Below, piece by piece: positions 1-8,311 of a stretch of DNA of 64,000 bases. The number at the start of each line of letters is the position of its first letter. Position 1 is the first letter of the stretch. Position numbers and translations under genes: made by a program. The stretch is taken from NCBI RefSeq assembly GCF_008107645.1, contig NZ_SDGY01000001.1, positions 901,630-965,629 of the forward strand, given 5' to 3'. The notes under the pieces were generated by a model, which did no database searches, was not told where the DNA came from, and saw only the letters and a program-made list of their open reading frames with translations. This DNA comes from Leuconostoc litchii. GTDB taxonomy: Bacteria; Bacillota; Bacilli; Lactobacillales; Lactobacillaceae.

Positions 1-573
1 TTGAAGTGTTTTACCTAAAACTAATAGTAAACTGGTAGTTGCAACAAAGAAAGCTAAAATACTAAAAATCAAAATTACATTAGGATTTTTAAATTGGACA
101 TCTAGCAACAAAGCAAAACCAAAAAGAACAATATTAACTACAAGGCTTAGCGTTAACCAGGATGTTGCCCGCCATTTGCCATACACTAATAATAATCCAA
201 AAAACAAAACACCCAAGGCGCCAATAGTTGCATCACGCTTTACCGATATAATGCGTAGCCTACCAGGATGTCCTGCTAGTAATAGCTGGTCTCCTTCGCG
301 ATATTGATGTGTTACCGTTTGTGAAGTTGTATATTGGTTCGTTAGATTAATTACACGATTACGATTTAATAACTTAATTGTTAAGTATTGCTGATATATT
401 TTATCGGTGTTACCGTGTTCATCTGTTGTTTGTTGGGTAGACTGAACTTCAACTTTTATCACTTCTCCTACTGGTTCATGATACATAAATGCATTAGAGC
501 GCAAGAATAGCCACGCTAAAATCACAGCAATACCAATTAACCAATATTTTTTTGTTTTTTTTAAAAATATCAA
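1..573 (-). CDS. YibE/F-like membrane protein (3' part beyond the window)
   Basis: About 191 N-terminal residues are visible and the reading frame is still open at base 1. The start is a TTG whose last two bases belong to the TGA stop of dnaI, so translation is probably coupled to dnaI. One membrane segment lies near residues 10-25. A soluble, beta-rich stretch follows with a motif like REGDQLLLAG, and then at least three more membrane segments. This order (anchor, OB-like extracellular part, polytopic membrane part) resembles the YibE/F family, whose function is unknown. The family call rests on the layout and the hydrophobic pattern only. Confidence 0.6.
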   Translation of the reverse strand, partial: MIFLKKTKKYWLIGIAVILAWLFLRSNAFMYHEPVGEVIKVEVQSTQQTTDEHGNTDKIYQQYLTIKLLNRNRVINLTNQYTTSQTVTHQYREGDQLLLAGHPGRLRIISVKRDATIGALGVLFFGLLLVYGKWRATSWLTLSLVVNIVLFGFALLLDVQFKNPNVILIFSILAFFVATTSLLLVLGKTLQ

Positions 574-1517
574 TTTTCTAACCGTCTATTTTTCCCTGTC
601 ATCGAGACTGGTTTAGCCAAAAACTTAACTCTTTGCATTAATCGAGCAGCTTTAACGGGTTCATGTCCTTCTTTAGTTTGTGCTAAATACTCTTCAAAAC
701 TTTCCATATCAAAGTTTGATGTAAAGAAAGTCGTTAACTCATTTTGCATACGATACTCTAAGATGATGCCTAAAATAGCGTCACGACTCCAAGCAGTTTG
801 CGTATCTGCACCAATATCATCAAGAATTAACACAGGAACAGTCTTGGCTTTGCTTAGTAAATCATCTAATGACTCATTTTTATGATCAAATGTAGCTTTT
901 AAATCGCTAATGAAAGAGGGAAAATGTAATAGCATGACACCAATATTATTAGCTGCTAGAGCATTGGCCAGGGCTCCCATCATAAAGGTCTTACCAACGC
1001 CAAAGTTACCATAAAGATAAACACCTTGCACAAAACTGTGTTGCTCACCATTTGTAAAATTTTTTAGAATTTTATCCAAAGCTAAGAAAGCGTCTGTTTT
1101 ACCGAATTCATCTTGCGCATGATCTATAATTTCTTGCCCTATATTACCCCAATCAGCTTGTCTTATAGCTTTAGGTGTTTTATACAATGTAAGTTTTTCA
1201 CGCTGTAATAATTGTTTTCGTGTGTCTTCAGTCGCTACATAATGCACTAATGGATAGCCTTTTTCAATAGCTAATTGTGGATAATATCCAGGATATAAGA
1301 CTTTATCCCCTGCTGCTATTTTCTTCTTTTGCTGTATATATTCGTATAAATCACCCATCTTCAATTGAAAAGCATCTGACTTCAGTTCATTTTGATGTTC
1401 TTTCCAAAAAGAACGTATATCCTCATCTTTTCCGATGGATTCTACGATTTCTCCTAAGCTGGCTTTATTAGCATACTGCTGCTGAAATTGTTTAAGTACT
1501 TCAGATAAATTTTGCAT
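570..1517 (-). CDS. dnaI: Primosomal protein DnaI (helicase loader)
   Basis: AAA+ ATPase that loads the replicative helicase onto DNA together with DnaB and DnaD in Firmicutes. Of 315 residues, Walker A is GNFGVGKT at about 170-177 and Walker B is VLILDDIG at about 229-236. A conserved FFTSNFDMESFE stretch and an arginine-rich C-terminal end follow. The N-terminal half should hold the helicase-binding zinc domain known from Bacillus DnaI, but this protein contains no cysteine at all, so that zinc site cannot be present in its usual form. It lies directly downstream of dnaB, the standard Firmicute order. Confidence 0.95.
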   Translation of the reverse strand: MQNLSEVLKQFQQQYANKASLGEIVESIGKDEDIRSFWKEHQNELKSDAFQLKMGDLYEYIQQKKKIAAGDKVLYPGYYPQLAIEKGYPLVHYVATEDTRKQLLQREKLTLYKTPKAIRQADWGNIGQEIIDHAQDEFGKTDAFLALDKILKNFTNGEQHSFVQGVYLYGNFGVGKTFMMGALANALAANNIGVMLLHFPSFISDLKATFDHKNESLDDLLSKAKTVPVLILDDIGADTQTAWSRDAILGIILEYRMQNELTTFFTSNFDMESFEEYLAQTKEGHEPVKAARLMQRVKFLAKPVSMTGKNRRLEN

Positions 1518-1524
1518 ATTAATC

Positions 1525-2826
1525 TCAATTCTTAGTCTTAATATTCATTTTTTTTAATTCAGCTAAGGCTTCGGCAACTTCATTAACTGAGGTAGTTTTA
1601 GTAGCATCATTTTGTACAGCATCAACAGCCATTTTTGGTTCCACATGAACTGCTTTCTTCTGATACTCACGTTTGCTAGAACGGTTATGATTCGGTTGAT
1701 ACTTTTCAATCGCCTGCAATGCTGATTCAGCCGTATTAACCTGAATTTTCAACCATGAATTCGCAATTGTTTCAGCTGTATCAACATTAACAGTATCTCT
1801 ATTGCGTTTCACTAACTCATACCAAATTAACATATTGACTACTTCTGGTTTAAGTCTTACATCTTTAATCATCTTACTAATGAAATAATATTCACTGCGT
1901 GTAACAAAGCCACCACCTTTTTTAAATTTAACATCTTCTATAAAGGCATTTGGCGCTAAACTTTTGGCGGATTGAATTAATTTTTGCATCTCATTTGAAA
2001 GATTTTGTGGTAATTGTTGTTGCGGTGCTGCCTCAATTGGCTTTTTTGCACGAGTTTTACGCATAATTTGCTGCAAAATCTTTTCATCAACATCGTGAGT
2101 ATCTAGTGTAATCGCCTGAGATGTATATCCAGCTAAGGTGATCTCATCAACACCATAGATAACATGCATAGAAACTAAAAAGTCACGATGTTGTGCCACC
2201 TTTTCGGCTGTTGTCCCGCGAACTAATGTGGAAAAACTATCAAAGTCAAACTGGCTGTTTAGTTCAATTTTGGATTGATTTTTCTGGATATCAGAAACGG
2301 GTATGTTAGATGTGGCATCATGTCTAAATACTTGCAAAAATTTAGCAGATATATTGTCCCCTTTTATTTGCGGCTGTCCTTGAACAGCATAACGTTGTTG
2401 TAAAAGTAAATAACGTTCTTCACCTACATATTTGAATAAAAGACCCGCTAATAATTTTTCTTGAAAAAAGCTCACAACATCTAAAGGTGCAAATAATTGA
2501 TAGGTATAAATTTCTCCCAAAGCATCTGTTGTATGAAAAGTTGTAAGTAACCCAACAGCTTCTAAACGTCTTCTAACCTTAACAAAATCGGGTAAACTAA
2601 TATTTAAACTATCTAAAATAAAATTATGGTCTTCTCGAGCTGATAATTGTGTGTTATAAGGCAATTCATTAACCAACATATGATACAGAGCATACCCTGT
2701 TGCACCAATAAATGGTGTGTATAAATCAAAAGTTCGAGTTAAATCAGATAACGTAATCGGTGTATTTGATTGTATAAAAACACCAGCCTTAGCATGAAAT
2801 TCAATTGTGCCATCAAGACTGCCCAT
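1525..2826 (-). CDS. dnaB: Replication initiation and membrane attachment protein DnaB
   Basis: Firmicute DnaB (unrelated to the E. coli helicase), a 433-residue primosome protein that works with DnaD and DnaI in helicase loading. The central and C-terminal parts carry the DnaB/DnaD domain signature: a stretch around FISKMIKDVRLKPEVVNMLI, followed by VNVDTAETIANSWLK. The C-terminal tail is charged and low in complexity. The start overlaps the end of coaE by 14 bases, and dnaI follows after 7 bases. The coaE-dnaB-dnaI order is conserved in Lactobacillales and supports the call. Confidence 0.92.
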   Translation of the reverse strand: MGSLDGTIEFHAKAGVFIQSNTPITLSDLTRTFDLYTPFIGATGYALYHMLVNELPYNTQLSAREDHNFILDSLNISLPDFVKVRRRLEAVGLLTTFHTTDALGEIYTYQLFAPLDVVSFFQEKLLAGLLFKYVGEERYLLLQQRYAVQGQPQIKGDNISAKFLQVFRHDATSNIPVSDIQKNQSKIELNSQFDFDSFSTLVRGTTAEKVAQHRDFLVSMHVIYGVDEITLAGYTSQAITLDTHDVDEKILQQIMRKTRAKKPIEAAPQQQLPQNLSNEMQKLIQSAKSLAPNAFIEDVKFKKGGGFVTRSEYYFISKMIKDVRLKPEVVNMLIWYELVKRNRDTVNVDTAETIANSWLKIQVNTAESALQAIEKYQPNHNRSSKREYQKKAVHVEPKMAVDAVQNDATKTTSVNEVAEALAELKKMNIKTKN

Positions 2827-3433
2827 GTGCCGATGAGTTCTCCTTTAATTTACTAATTAATGCTGTTACTTGTTCTTGTAATTCTTCAATTGTACCGTTG
2901 TTGTCTATGACATAATCGGCTCCAGCTATTTTTTGTGTCATAGGTAATTGTGCTTTAACGCGATTACGCGCCTCTATTTTGTTCAAATTATTCCTAGTTT
3001 TCAAACGTGATAATTGTACTTCTTCATCAGCCGTAACAACAACTATCTTATCTACTGAATTATTTTTATCATAATCTCTTTCAAACAACAATGGTACATC
3101 TAAAATTAATATTGGTACATTTTGAAGACGCCAAAAGCTAATTTTATCTATCAAAGCGCTACTAATGGCAGGTTGTATAATGTCATTCAATTTTTTTAAT
3201 TCTGCGCCATTTTGAAACACAATTTCACCTAAGCGCTGACGATTTAACACGCCATTTACTATGATATCAGGTCCAAAAGCTAATTTTATTTTTTCCAGCG
3301 TTGGGGTTCCTGGTTCAACAACTTCACGTGCGACTACATCAGCATCAACAATCGGAAAGCCAGCTTCTCGAAGCATCGTACTCACCGTTGATTTTCCTGT
3401 AGCAATACCGCCTGTTAAACCTATTTTCAACAT
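2813..3433 (-). CDS. coaE: Dephospho-CoA kinase
   Basis: Last step of coenzyme A synthesis: phosphorylates the 3'-hydroxyl of the ribose of dephospho-CoA with ATP. The 206-residue protein opens with the P-loop GLTGGIATGKST (residues 5-16), followed by the DADVVAREVVEPG motif and the typical LLFERDYD and QLSRLKTRN segments. Length is normal for the family. It sits between a DUF975 gene and dnaB with no gap, and was probably transcribed with mutM originally. The identification is firm. Confidence 0.96.
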   Translation of the reverse strand: MLKIGLTGGIATGKSTVSTMLREAGFPIVDADVVAREVVEPGTPTLEKIKLAFGPDIIVNGVLNRQRLGEIVFQNGAELKKLNDIIQPAISSALIDKISFWRLQNVPILILDVPLLFERDYDKNNSVDKIVVVTADEEVQLSRLKTRNNLNKIEARNRVKAQLPMTQKIAGADYVIDNNGTIEELQEQVTALISKLKENSSAHGQS

Positions 3434-4168
3434 TTATTTATCCTCGTTAACTGTATTACTTAAACCAAACAAGCGACGTGAATAGGCTACTTTTGTCGCA
3501 TTGAGGTAAGGAATTACATAAATATAAGCTAGGCCAGCAGTTAAAATCCCTAATAAATGCCAACCAATAAAACTTAAATCTAATAGGAACAATTCCCACT
3601 TATGCCCATTCATTACTTTTCTACTAATGGTAATATAGTCTGTCAACGCATTTGCTTGCTTGCCAGCATCTAAGTCCATTTTATAACTAAAATAAGTTTG
3701 TGAATACGAATAACTCTTAATAATTCCTGGAATAGTAAATAACATTGTCCAAAGAAAAATTAACATTGACTGGACAATGGTCAACAGTAAACTTTGTAAG
3801 AATTTACCATTACTAAATATTTGGAACGTTTGAATAAATTTTGGATTTTTTGTAGGACTATTAAACCAGTCAACAATTGTCCATGAGACTGACCATGTGA
3901 ATATCATCGCTGCAGCATCTTGTAAGACAGAGACAATGGCATCTTGCCCGCGACTAGACCCTATTGTCGTATTCGTAGAAATATCAGTAACATTCATAAT
4001 ACTAGTATCTTTGAAAATAGCATATATCAGAAAAGATAGCGTAGACATGGTTAAAATCATAATAATAATGGCTATGATGTTTATTTTAACAGCAGTTCCA
4101 AATCGTCCTTTCATTAATTTCTTTGCATCACGCTTAACAGCAATGATACTAATAGGTTCTTGATTCAT
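3434..4168 (-). CDS. DUF975 family integral membrane protein
   Basis: A 244-residue protein with an N-terminal cytoplasmic stretch and about five to six hydrophobic segments. It resembles DUF975, a family of unknown function common in Firmicutes. I place the start at 4168 because GGAGAAGAA lies just upstream of that ATG. An earlier in-frame start at 4222 would overlap mutM heavily and has no good ribosome site. Its stop abuts the coaE start. Many relatives have mutM and coaE adjacent, so this gene looks like an insertion into that pair. Function unknown. Confidence 0.7.
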   Translation of the reverse strand: MNQEPISIIAVKRDAKKLMKGRFGTAVKINIIAIIIMILTMSTLSFLIYAIFKDTSIMNVTDISTNTTIGSSRGQDAIVSVLQDAAAMIFTWSVSWTIVDWFNSPTKNPKFIQTFQIFSNGKFLQSLLLTIVQSMLIFLWTMLFTIPGIIKSYSYSQTYFSYKMDLDAGKQANALTDYITISRKVMNGHKWELFLLDLSFIGWHLLGILTAGLAYIYVIPYLNATKVAYSRRLFGLSNTVNEDK

Positions 4169-4169
4169 T

Positions 4170-5003
4170 TTATTTCTTCTCCACTTGGCAAACAGGACAA
4201 AAAGTTGTACCACGTTGTCCAACTTTTATTTTGATCATTGTTGCGCCACAACGCAAACAAGATTCTCCGACACGACCATATGCTTCTAATTCATTTTGAA
4301 ATTTTCCGACTTCTCCAAAAACGTTGCTAAAACTATGTACAGTTGTACCATGATGGTCGGTTGCACGTTTAATTTCTGTAATAATGTTCTCTCTTAAAAC
4401 AATTAGTTCGACATCGCTCAACATACTTGCTGGTGTCTTAGGATGAATTTTACTCTGCCACAAAACTTCATCAGCATAAATATTTCCTATACCAGCTATT
4501 TGCGTCTGATCCAGCAAAAAAGTTTTGACTGGACGTTTTGACTTAGCAAAAATGGTCTTCATGTAAGATAACGTTAACTGTTCTTCTGTAGGTTCTGGAC
4601 CTAATTTTGCTAATGACGGCACTTCTGTCATTTCAAATCCAGTGGTTGTTAAAATCATTCGACCAAATCGCCTCGTATCATTGTAAAATAAAGCGCGATT
4701 ATCAGACAAACCAAAAATAATTTCAGTGTGCTTGTATGGTTCTGTATCAGAAGGTTCAACTGAATATTGTCCTTCCATTCTTAAATGTGAAACAATCGTG
4801 TGTTGATTGCTCAATTGCAACAATAAATATTTACCCCTACGACTAATTTTTTCAAATTCAGCGTTCAGCACACCCGTAACAAATTGTTGCGAATCACCCG
4901 TAATTACCTTAGGATAAGGTAATTGGACATCAGTAATTTTACTGCCAACAATCAATTTTTCCAGTCCCCTTCTGACCGTTTCAACTTCTGGTAGCTCTGG
5001 CAT
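4170..5003 (-). CDS. mutM: Formamidopyrimidine-DNA glycosylase (MutM/Fpg)
   Basis: Bifunctional base-excision repair glycosylase and AP lyase that removes 8-oxoguanine and other oxidised purines. It begins with MPELPEVETVRRGL, giving the catalytic Pro2 (Schiff base) and Glu3. The lysine-containing beta-hairpin region and the helix-two-turn-helix motif QIAGIGNIYADEVLW are present. The C-terminal zinc finger has its four cysteines as CLRC and CPVC. Length of 277 is typical. Upstream of the start there is a GAGGAGGGAAG ribosome site. Confidence 0.97.
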   Translation of the reverse strand: MPELPEVETVRRGLEKLIVGSKITDVQLPYPKVITGDSQQFVTGVLNAEFEKISRRGKYLLLQLSNQHTIVSHLRMEGQYSVEPSDTEPYKHTEIIFGLSDNRALFYNDTRRFGRMILTTTGFEMTEVPSLAKLGPEPTEEQLTLSYMKTIFAKSKRPVKTFLLDQTQIAGIGNIYADEVLWQSKIHPKTPASMLSDVELIVLRENIITEIKRATDHHGTTVHSFSNVFGEVGKFQNELEAYGRVGESCLRCGATMIKIKVGQRGTTFCPVCQVEKK

Positions 5004-5070
5004 CTTCCCTCCTCTTCATTGATTTCACAATGTTATTTAAACTATATTATATTATTCTAACACATGAATA

Positions 5071-5106
5071 TTAAAGCGCACCCAATAACTAGTTGCGTGC
5101 GCTTTA
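5071..5106 (-). terminator. Hairpin after the DEAD-box helicase gene
   Basis: The arms AAAGCGCAC and GTGCGCTTT pair around a roughly 17-nt loop. It lies 28 bases past the helicase stop and before mutM. The T-run is weak, so termination may be partial. Confidence 0.55.
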
Positions 5107-5134
5107 ATCAATATACGATGGAGAAAATAATTGT

Positions 5135-6427
5135 TTACTTACCACTTTTTTTTGCCCAATTTGGTTTTCCCTTGTCTTTATTGTGCTTTGCTCTCTTTTT
5201 CTTTTGAGGTTTAGCAATAATTTCAACGTTTTTTTCTTTCTGAATAACTTGTTTAGTTTGTTTAGTGAGATGATTTTCAATATTTTTTGCTGCTGGTTGA
5301 TTAGCGTTATTCTTATCACTAGGTTTTTTTTCTACTTTCGCTAGTGAATTATCCAACACATAATCAGCCTTAACCAATTCAAAAGCATCCCCTAATTCAC
5401 GCTTTAAATCACGAATGTCATGATCATTACCCAGATTCAAAACACGCCCGACTTTCCCCATTCGTCCTGTTCTACCAGATCGATGAACATAAGTTTTTTT
5501 TCGTTGTGGTAACTGGGCATTAACGACCAACGGTAAATCTTCAATATCCAGCCCTCGAGCTGCGACATCTGTAACTAGTAGTAACGCTACTTCGCCTTTT
5601 TTAAATAAACGTAATGCGTCTGCTCGCTGCACTTGGCGTTTATCATTACTGCCAATACTCATTACACTGACGTGTGCATGACGTAATGTAGCTTGCATAT
5701 TCACCAGACCACTAATTGTATTAAAAAATACTAAAGCCTGTTGCTTATTACGAGCCAGTTGTATTAACATTTTGGCCTTAGCACGTTGATCAACATACTG
5801 AAACTCATGTTTAATAGACACTGGTGCATCTGTTCCTACCGAAATAGGATGCACTTTTTGCTGAAATGTTTCATTGACATAGTTCAAATCAACACCTGAA
5901 GTTGCTGAAAATAAACCTAACTGAATTTTTGCTGGCAAATACTCTGATAGTTCTTGCAAACTATCATGACGCTCTTCAGTTAACATAGCATCAGCTTCAT
6001 CAAAAATCACAGTTGTAATATTATCTAGTTTCAACACGCCCCCTTCAACCATTGTCAGGACACGTCCTAAAGTACCAACAACAATTTGCGGCTTGTCTTT
6101 TTTTATTTTATCAGCTTGTCGACGGCCGTTAGCGCCACCAATCAAACTAGCCACACTGACACCAATTGTTTGGCTCCATTCTCGTGCAACCTGGGTGGTT
6201 TGCATAGCCAGTTCTTGACTCGGAGATAAAATTAACACTTGTGTGCGTTTCACATTCACATCAATACGAGATAAAACTGGTAATACAAAAGCTATTGTCT
6301 TACCAGTTCCAGTTGGTGCTAAACCAAATATTGAATCTCCATCTGTCAAGCGTTGCCATACAGCATCTTGAATTGGCGTTGGTTTATCAAAAGATGCATT
6401 AAATTTTTCTAAAAGTTCTGGTTTCAT
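5135..6427 (-). CDS. DEAD-box ATP-dependent RNA helicase (CshB-like)
   Basis: A 430-residue RNA helicase. The Q-motif region (FDKPTPIQ) is followed by motif I APTGTGKT, motif II DEAD, motif III SAT, and the C-terminal RecA domain with VTDVAARGLDIEDL and HRSGRTGR. A lysine-rich tail of about 70 residues probably binds RNA. Members of this group help ribosome assembly and RNA turnover, especially in the cold. Its short size and basic tail fit CshB better than the longer CshA. The start lies one base from the end of the oxidoreductase gene, so the two are probably cotranscribed. Confidence 0.93.
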   Translation of the reverse strand: MKPELLEKFNASFDKPTPIQDAVWQRLTDGDSIFGLAPTGTGKTIAFVLPVLSRIDVNVKRTQVLILSPSQELAMQTTQVAREWSQTIGVSVASLIGGANGRRQADKIKKDKPQIVVGTLGRVLTMVEGGVLKLDNITTVIFDEADAMLTEERHDSLQELSEYLPAKIQLGLFSATSGVDLNYVNETFQQKVHPISVGTDAPVSIKHEFQYVDQRAKAKMLIQLARNKQQALVFFNTISGLVNMQATLRHAHVSVMSIGSNDKRQVQRADALRLFKKGEVALLLVTDVAARGLDIEDLPLVVNAQLPQRKKTYVHRSGRTGRMGKVGRVLNLGNDHDIRDLKRELGDAFELVKADYVLDNSLAKVEKKPSDKNNANQPAAKNIENHLTKQTKQVIQKEKNVEIIAKPQKKKRAKHNKDKGKPNWAKKSGK

Positions 6428-6428
6428 T

Positions 6429-7433
6429 TTATTCCTTTATGTCTGCTGGAAATTCAATTTCAGCAGATTGACGCAAATCAAACAATGTTTGGTTAACTTG
6501 CTTCGCCAACTGTAACCATTGGTTATATTCCGCATGATTTTCAATTGGGTCGTTTATTATATTTGCAAAATCTTGCGCCTCTCGAACCATTGGATTATTC
6601 TCTGGTTTGGCCCCCACACTATTGACTTGTCCCGCACTGTCATGATAAATGACACTCTCTAATTCTGCAATATTACTTACACTAATTGTATCCTTTAAGC
6701 CATAAAATTCGCTGGATAAATAAGAATTAGATGTTTTACCAAAAATAACTGTCACATTAAACCCACTGTAAAATAAGTTCGCTACACCATTGCCATCTAC
6801 ACCATTGCGCAAGAGCGTTGGTAGATATTGTACAGCATTTGGTGCACCGTAAATTGCTAATGCAGCATATATTGGATAAACACCTAAATCATATAATGCA
6901 CCAGCACTATATTTCTTTGTTAATACATTTGGCTCTTCTCCAGCCAAATAAGCATCATATCGGGAAGAGTACTTCTGATACACTAACGTCGCTCCCTGTA
7001 GTTTCGGCATTTTTTTGACGATACTTTGTATCAACTTAAAATTAGGTTGGTGAACGTGTCGCGCTGCTTCAAATAACAACACATCAGGATGTGTCGCCAA
7101 CAAATTTTCTATTTGTTTAAACTCAGCCGGATTACTAAATAATGGTTTTTCGACAATTGCATGTACCCCAGATTGAATAGCCACTTTTGCTTGTTCAAAG
7201 TGCAATGCATTGGGCGAGGCTATATAAACCGCATCAACATTTTGATATAAATCACTTAAAGTTGTAACAACATCAACATTCTCTGTATTAAAAGCTAACG
7301 ATGATAAGAACTTTTGTCCCTTTTCTTGTGAACGTGAATAAACTGTCGTTAATTCATATGCTTTCGTTTGGACTGCCGCATCTAGAAACATCGCTGTAAT
7401 CCAGCTCGTACCAATAATTCCTAATTTAATCAT
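6429..7433 (-). CDS. Gfo/Idh/MocA family oxidoreductase
   Basis: NAD(P)-dependent dehydrogenase of 334 residues. The N-terminal Rossmann fold is marked by GIIGTSWIT at residues 5-13. The EKP motif that usually carries the catalytic lysine appears as IVEKPLF, and a C-terminal alpha/beta domain follows. The substrate cannot be told from sequence; relatives act on sugars, inositol or dihydrodiols. The start codon overlaps the stop of the GH25-like gene by 4 bases, so the two products are translationally coupled. The DEAD-box helicase gene follows at once. Confidence 0.85.
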   Translation of the reverse strand: MIKLGIIGTSWITAMFLDAAVQTKAYELTTVYSRSQEKGQKFLSSLAFNTENVDVVTTLSDLYQNVDAVYIASPNALHFEQAKVAIQSGVHAIVEKPLFSNPAEFKQIENLLATHPDVLLFEAARHVHQPNFKLIQSIVKKMPKLQGATLVYQKYSSRYDAYLAGEEPNVLTKKYSAGALYDLGVYPIYAALAIYGAPNAVQYLPTLLRNGVDGNGVANLFYSGFNVTVIFGKTSNSYLSSEFYGLKDTISVSNIAELESVIYHDSAGQVNSVGAKPENNPMVREAQDFANIINDPIENHAEYNQWLQLAKQVNQTLFDLRQSAEIEFPADIKE

Positions 7434-8167
7434 TTGTACACCTCAAATTGTTTTTGCGTGCCATTAAACACTGTTGTTGGCATTTTAATAGCCTTCAACC
7501 CCGTTCCTATCGTATGATCTTCATCATATTGAATAAATAAATTTTTGCTACTTGTATCTTTTGTGTTGTCTTCTATTAACCAATACTTTGTATTTTTAAT
7601 TGTCGATGATAACTTTTTCTGAATTGCCGGTGTCGTATAAATAATCACATCATGATCATAATGTGAAATCAAAGTTTGAACCAAAGAAGCTAAACGTTGT
7701 TTAGATGTTGCTGTACTAATTTGATCACTCGTTACGGAAATGGCAATTGGCAATTCACCTATGCTGTTACCAACGTTATCAATATAATATTGTGATTGAG
7801 CCGCTGCAGTGACACTAGCATCATATACATGAATTGTACCCACTTTTAAGTGAGCTGATTTTGCGCGCGAGAGACTCGATTTGTAGCCACTATCCATAGA
7901 AGAATCTCCATAAGTCGTGCGCATATAAATAAAATTGATATTATTGTTGGCAAGATTGTCAAAATCAATATAACTTGACGTTTGATTCAGTGAAACCCCT
8001 TGCACCGAAAATCCATCAGGAATATCAATTGATTTTGATATCACCGGCTTCGCAAAAAACCAAACTGTGAATGATAGAACTACACCTAATATGATTAATA
8101 GCGAAGAAATGAATGTTAATAGTTTTTTAGTTTTATACTGCGTAGCATTTGTAAATACATTTTCCAT
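7430..8167 (-). CDS. Membrane-anchored GH25-like protein, probably inactive
   Basis: A 245-residue protein with one membrane segment near residues 20-42 and an extracellular domain shaped like GH25 lysozymes (GVSLNQTSSYIDFDNLANNN, then FIYMRTTYG, then KVGTIHVYD). The acidic residues expected in GH25 are missing: the GIDVS-type opening is GVSLN, and the DxE strand reads IAISV. It may bind the wall instead of cutting it. I start at 8167 because a TATAAT box ends seven bases before that ATG and there is no Shine-Dalgarno sequence; an ATG at 8176 lies inside that box. It overlaps the oxidoreductase gene by 4 bases. Confidence 0.6.
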   Translation of the reverse strand: MENVFTNATQYKTKKLLTFISSLLIILGVVLSFTVWFFAKPVISKSIDIPDGFSVQGVSLNQTSSYIDFDNLANNNINFIYMRTTYGDSSMDSGYKSSLSRAKSAHLKVGTIHVYDASVTAAAQSQYYIDNVGNSIGELPIAISVTSDQISTATSKQRLASLVQTLISHYDHDVIIYTTPAIQKKLSSTIKNTKYWLIEDNTKDTSSKNLFIQYDEDHTIGTGLKAIKMPTTVFNGTQKQFEVYK

Positions 8168-8311
8168 AGTATTCATTATACAAGAAAAAAACTATTTGCG
8201 CCTAATGAGATACCTTGTAAAAATGACAAATCAGTAATAGTCATCTTGTAAATATGGCTAATTAATGGCAAAATTAATAAACATACTATAATAAATTATC
8301 GGAGAAAAATT

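Noticed and set aside
8200-8290. Repeated TTGTAAA-type segments upstream of pepS
   Set aside because: Two short AT-rich similarities only; not enough to call a repeat or operator.
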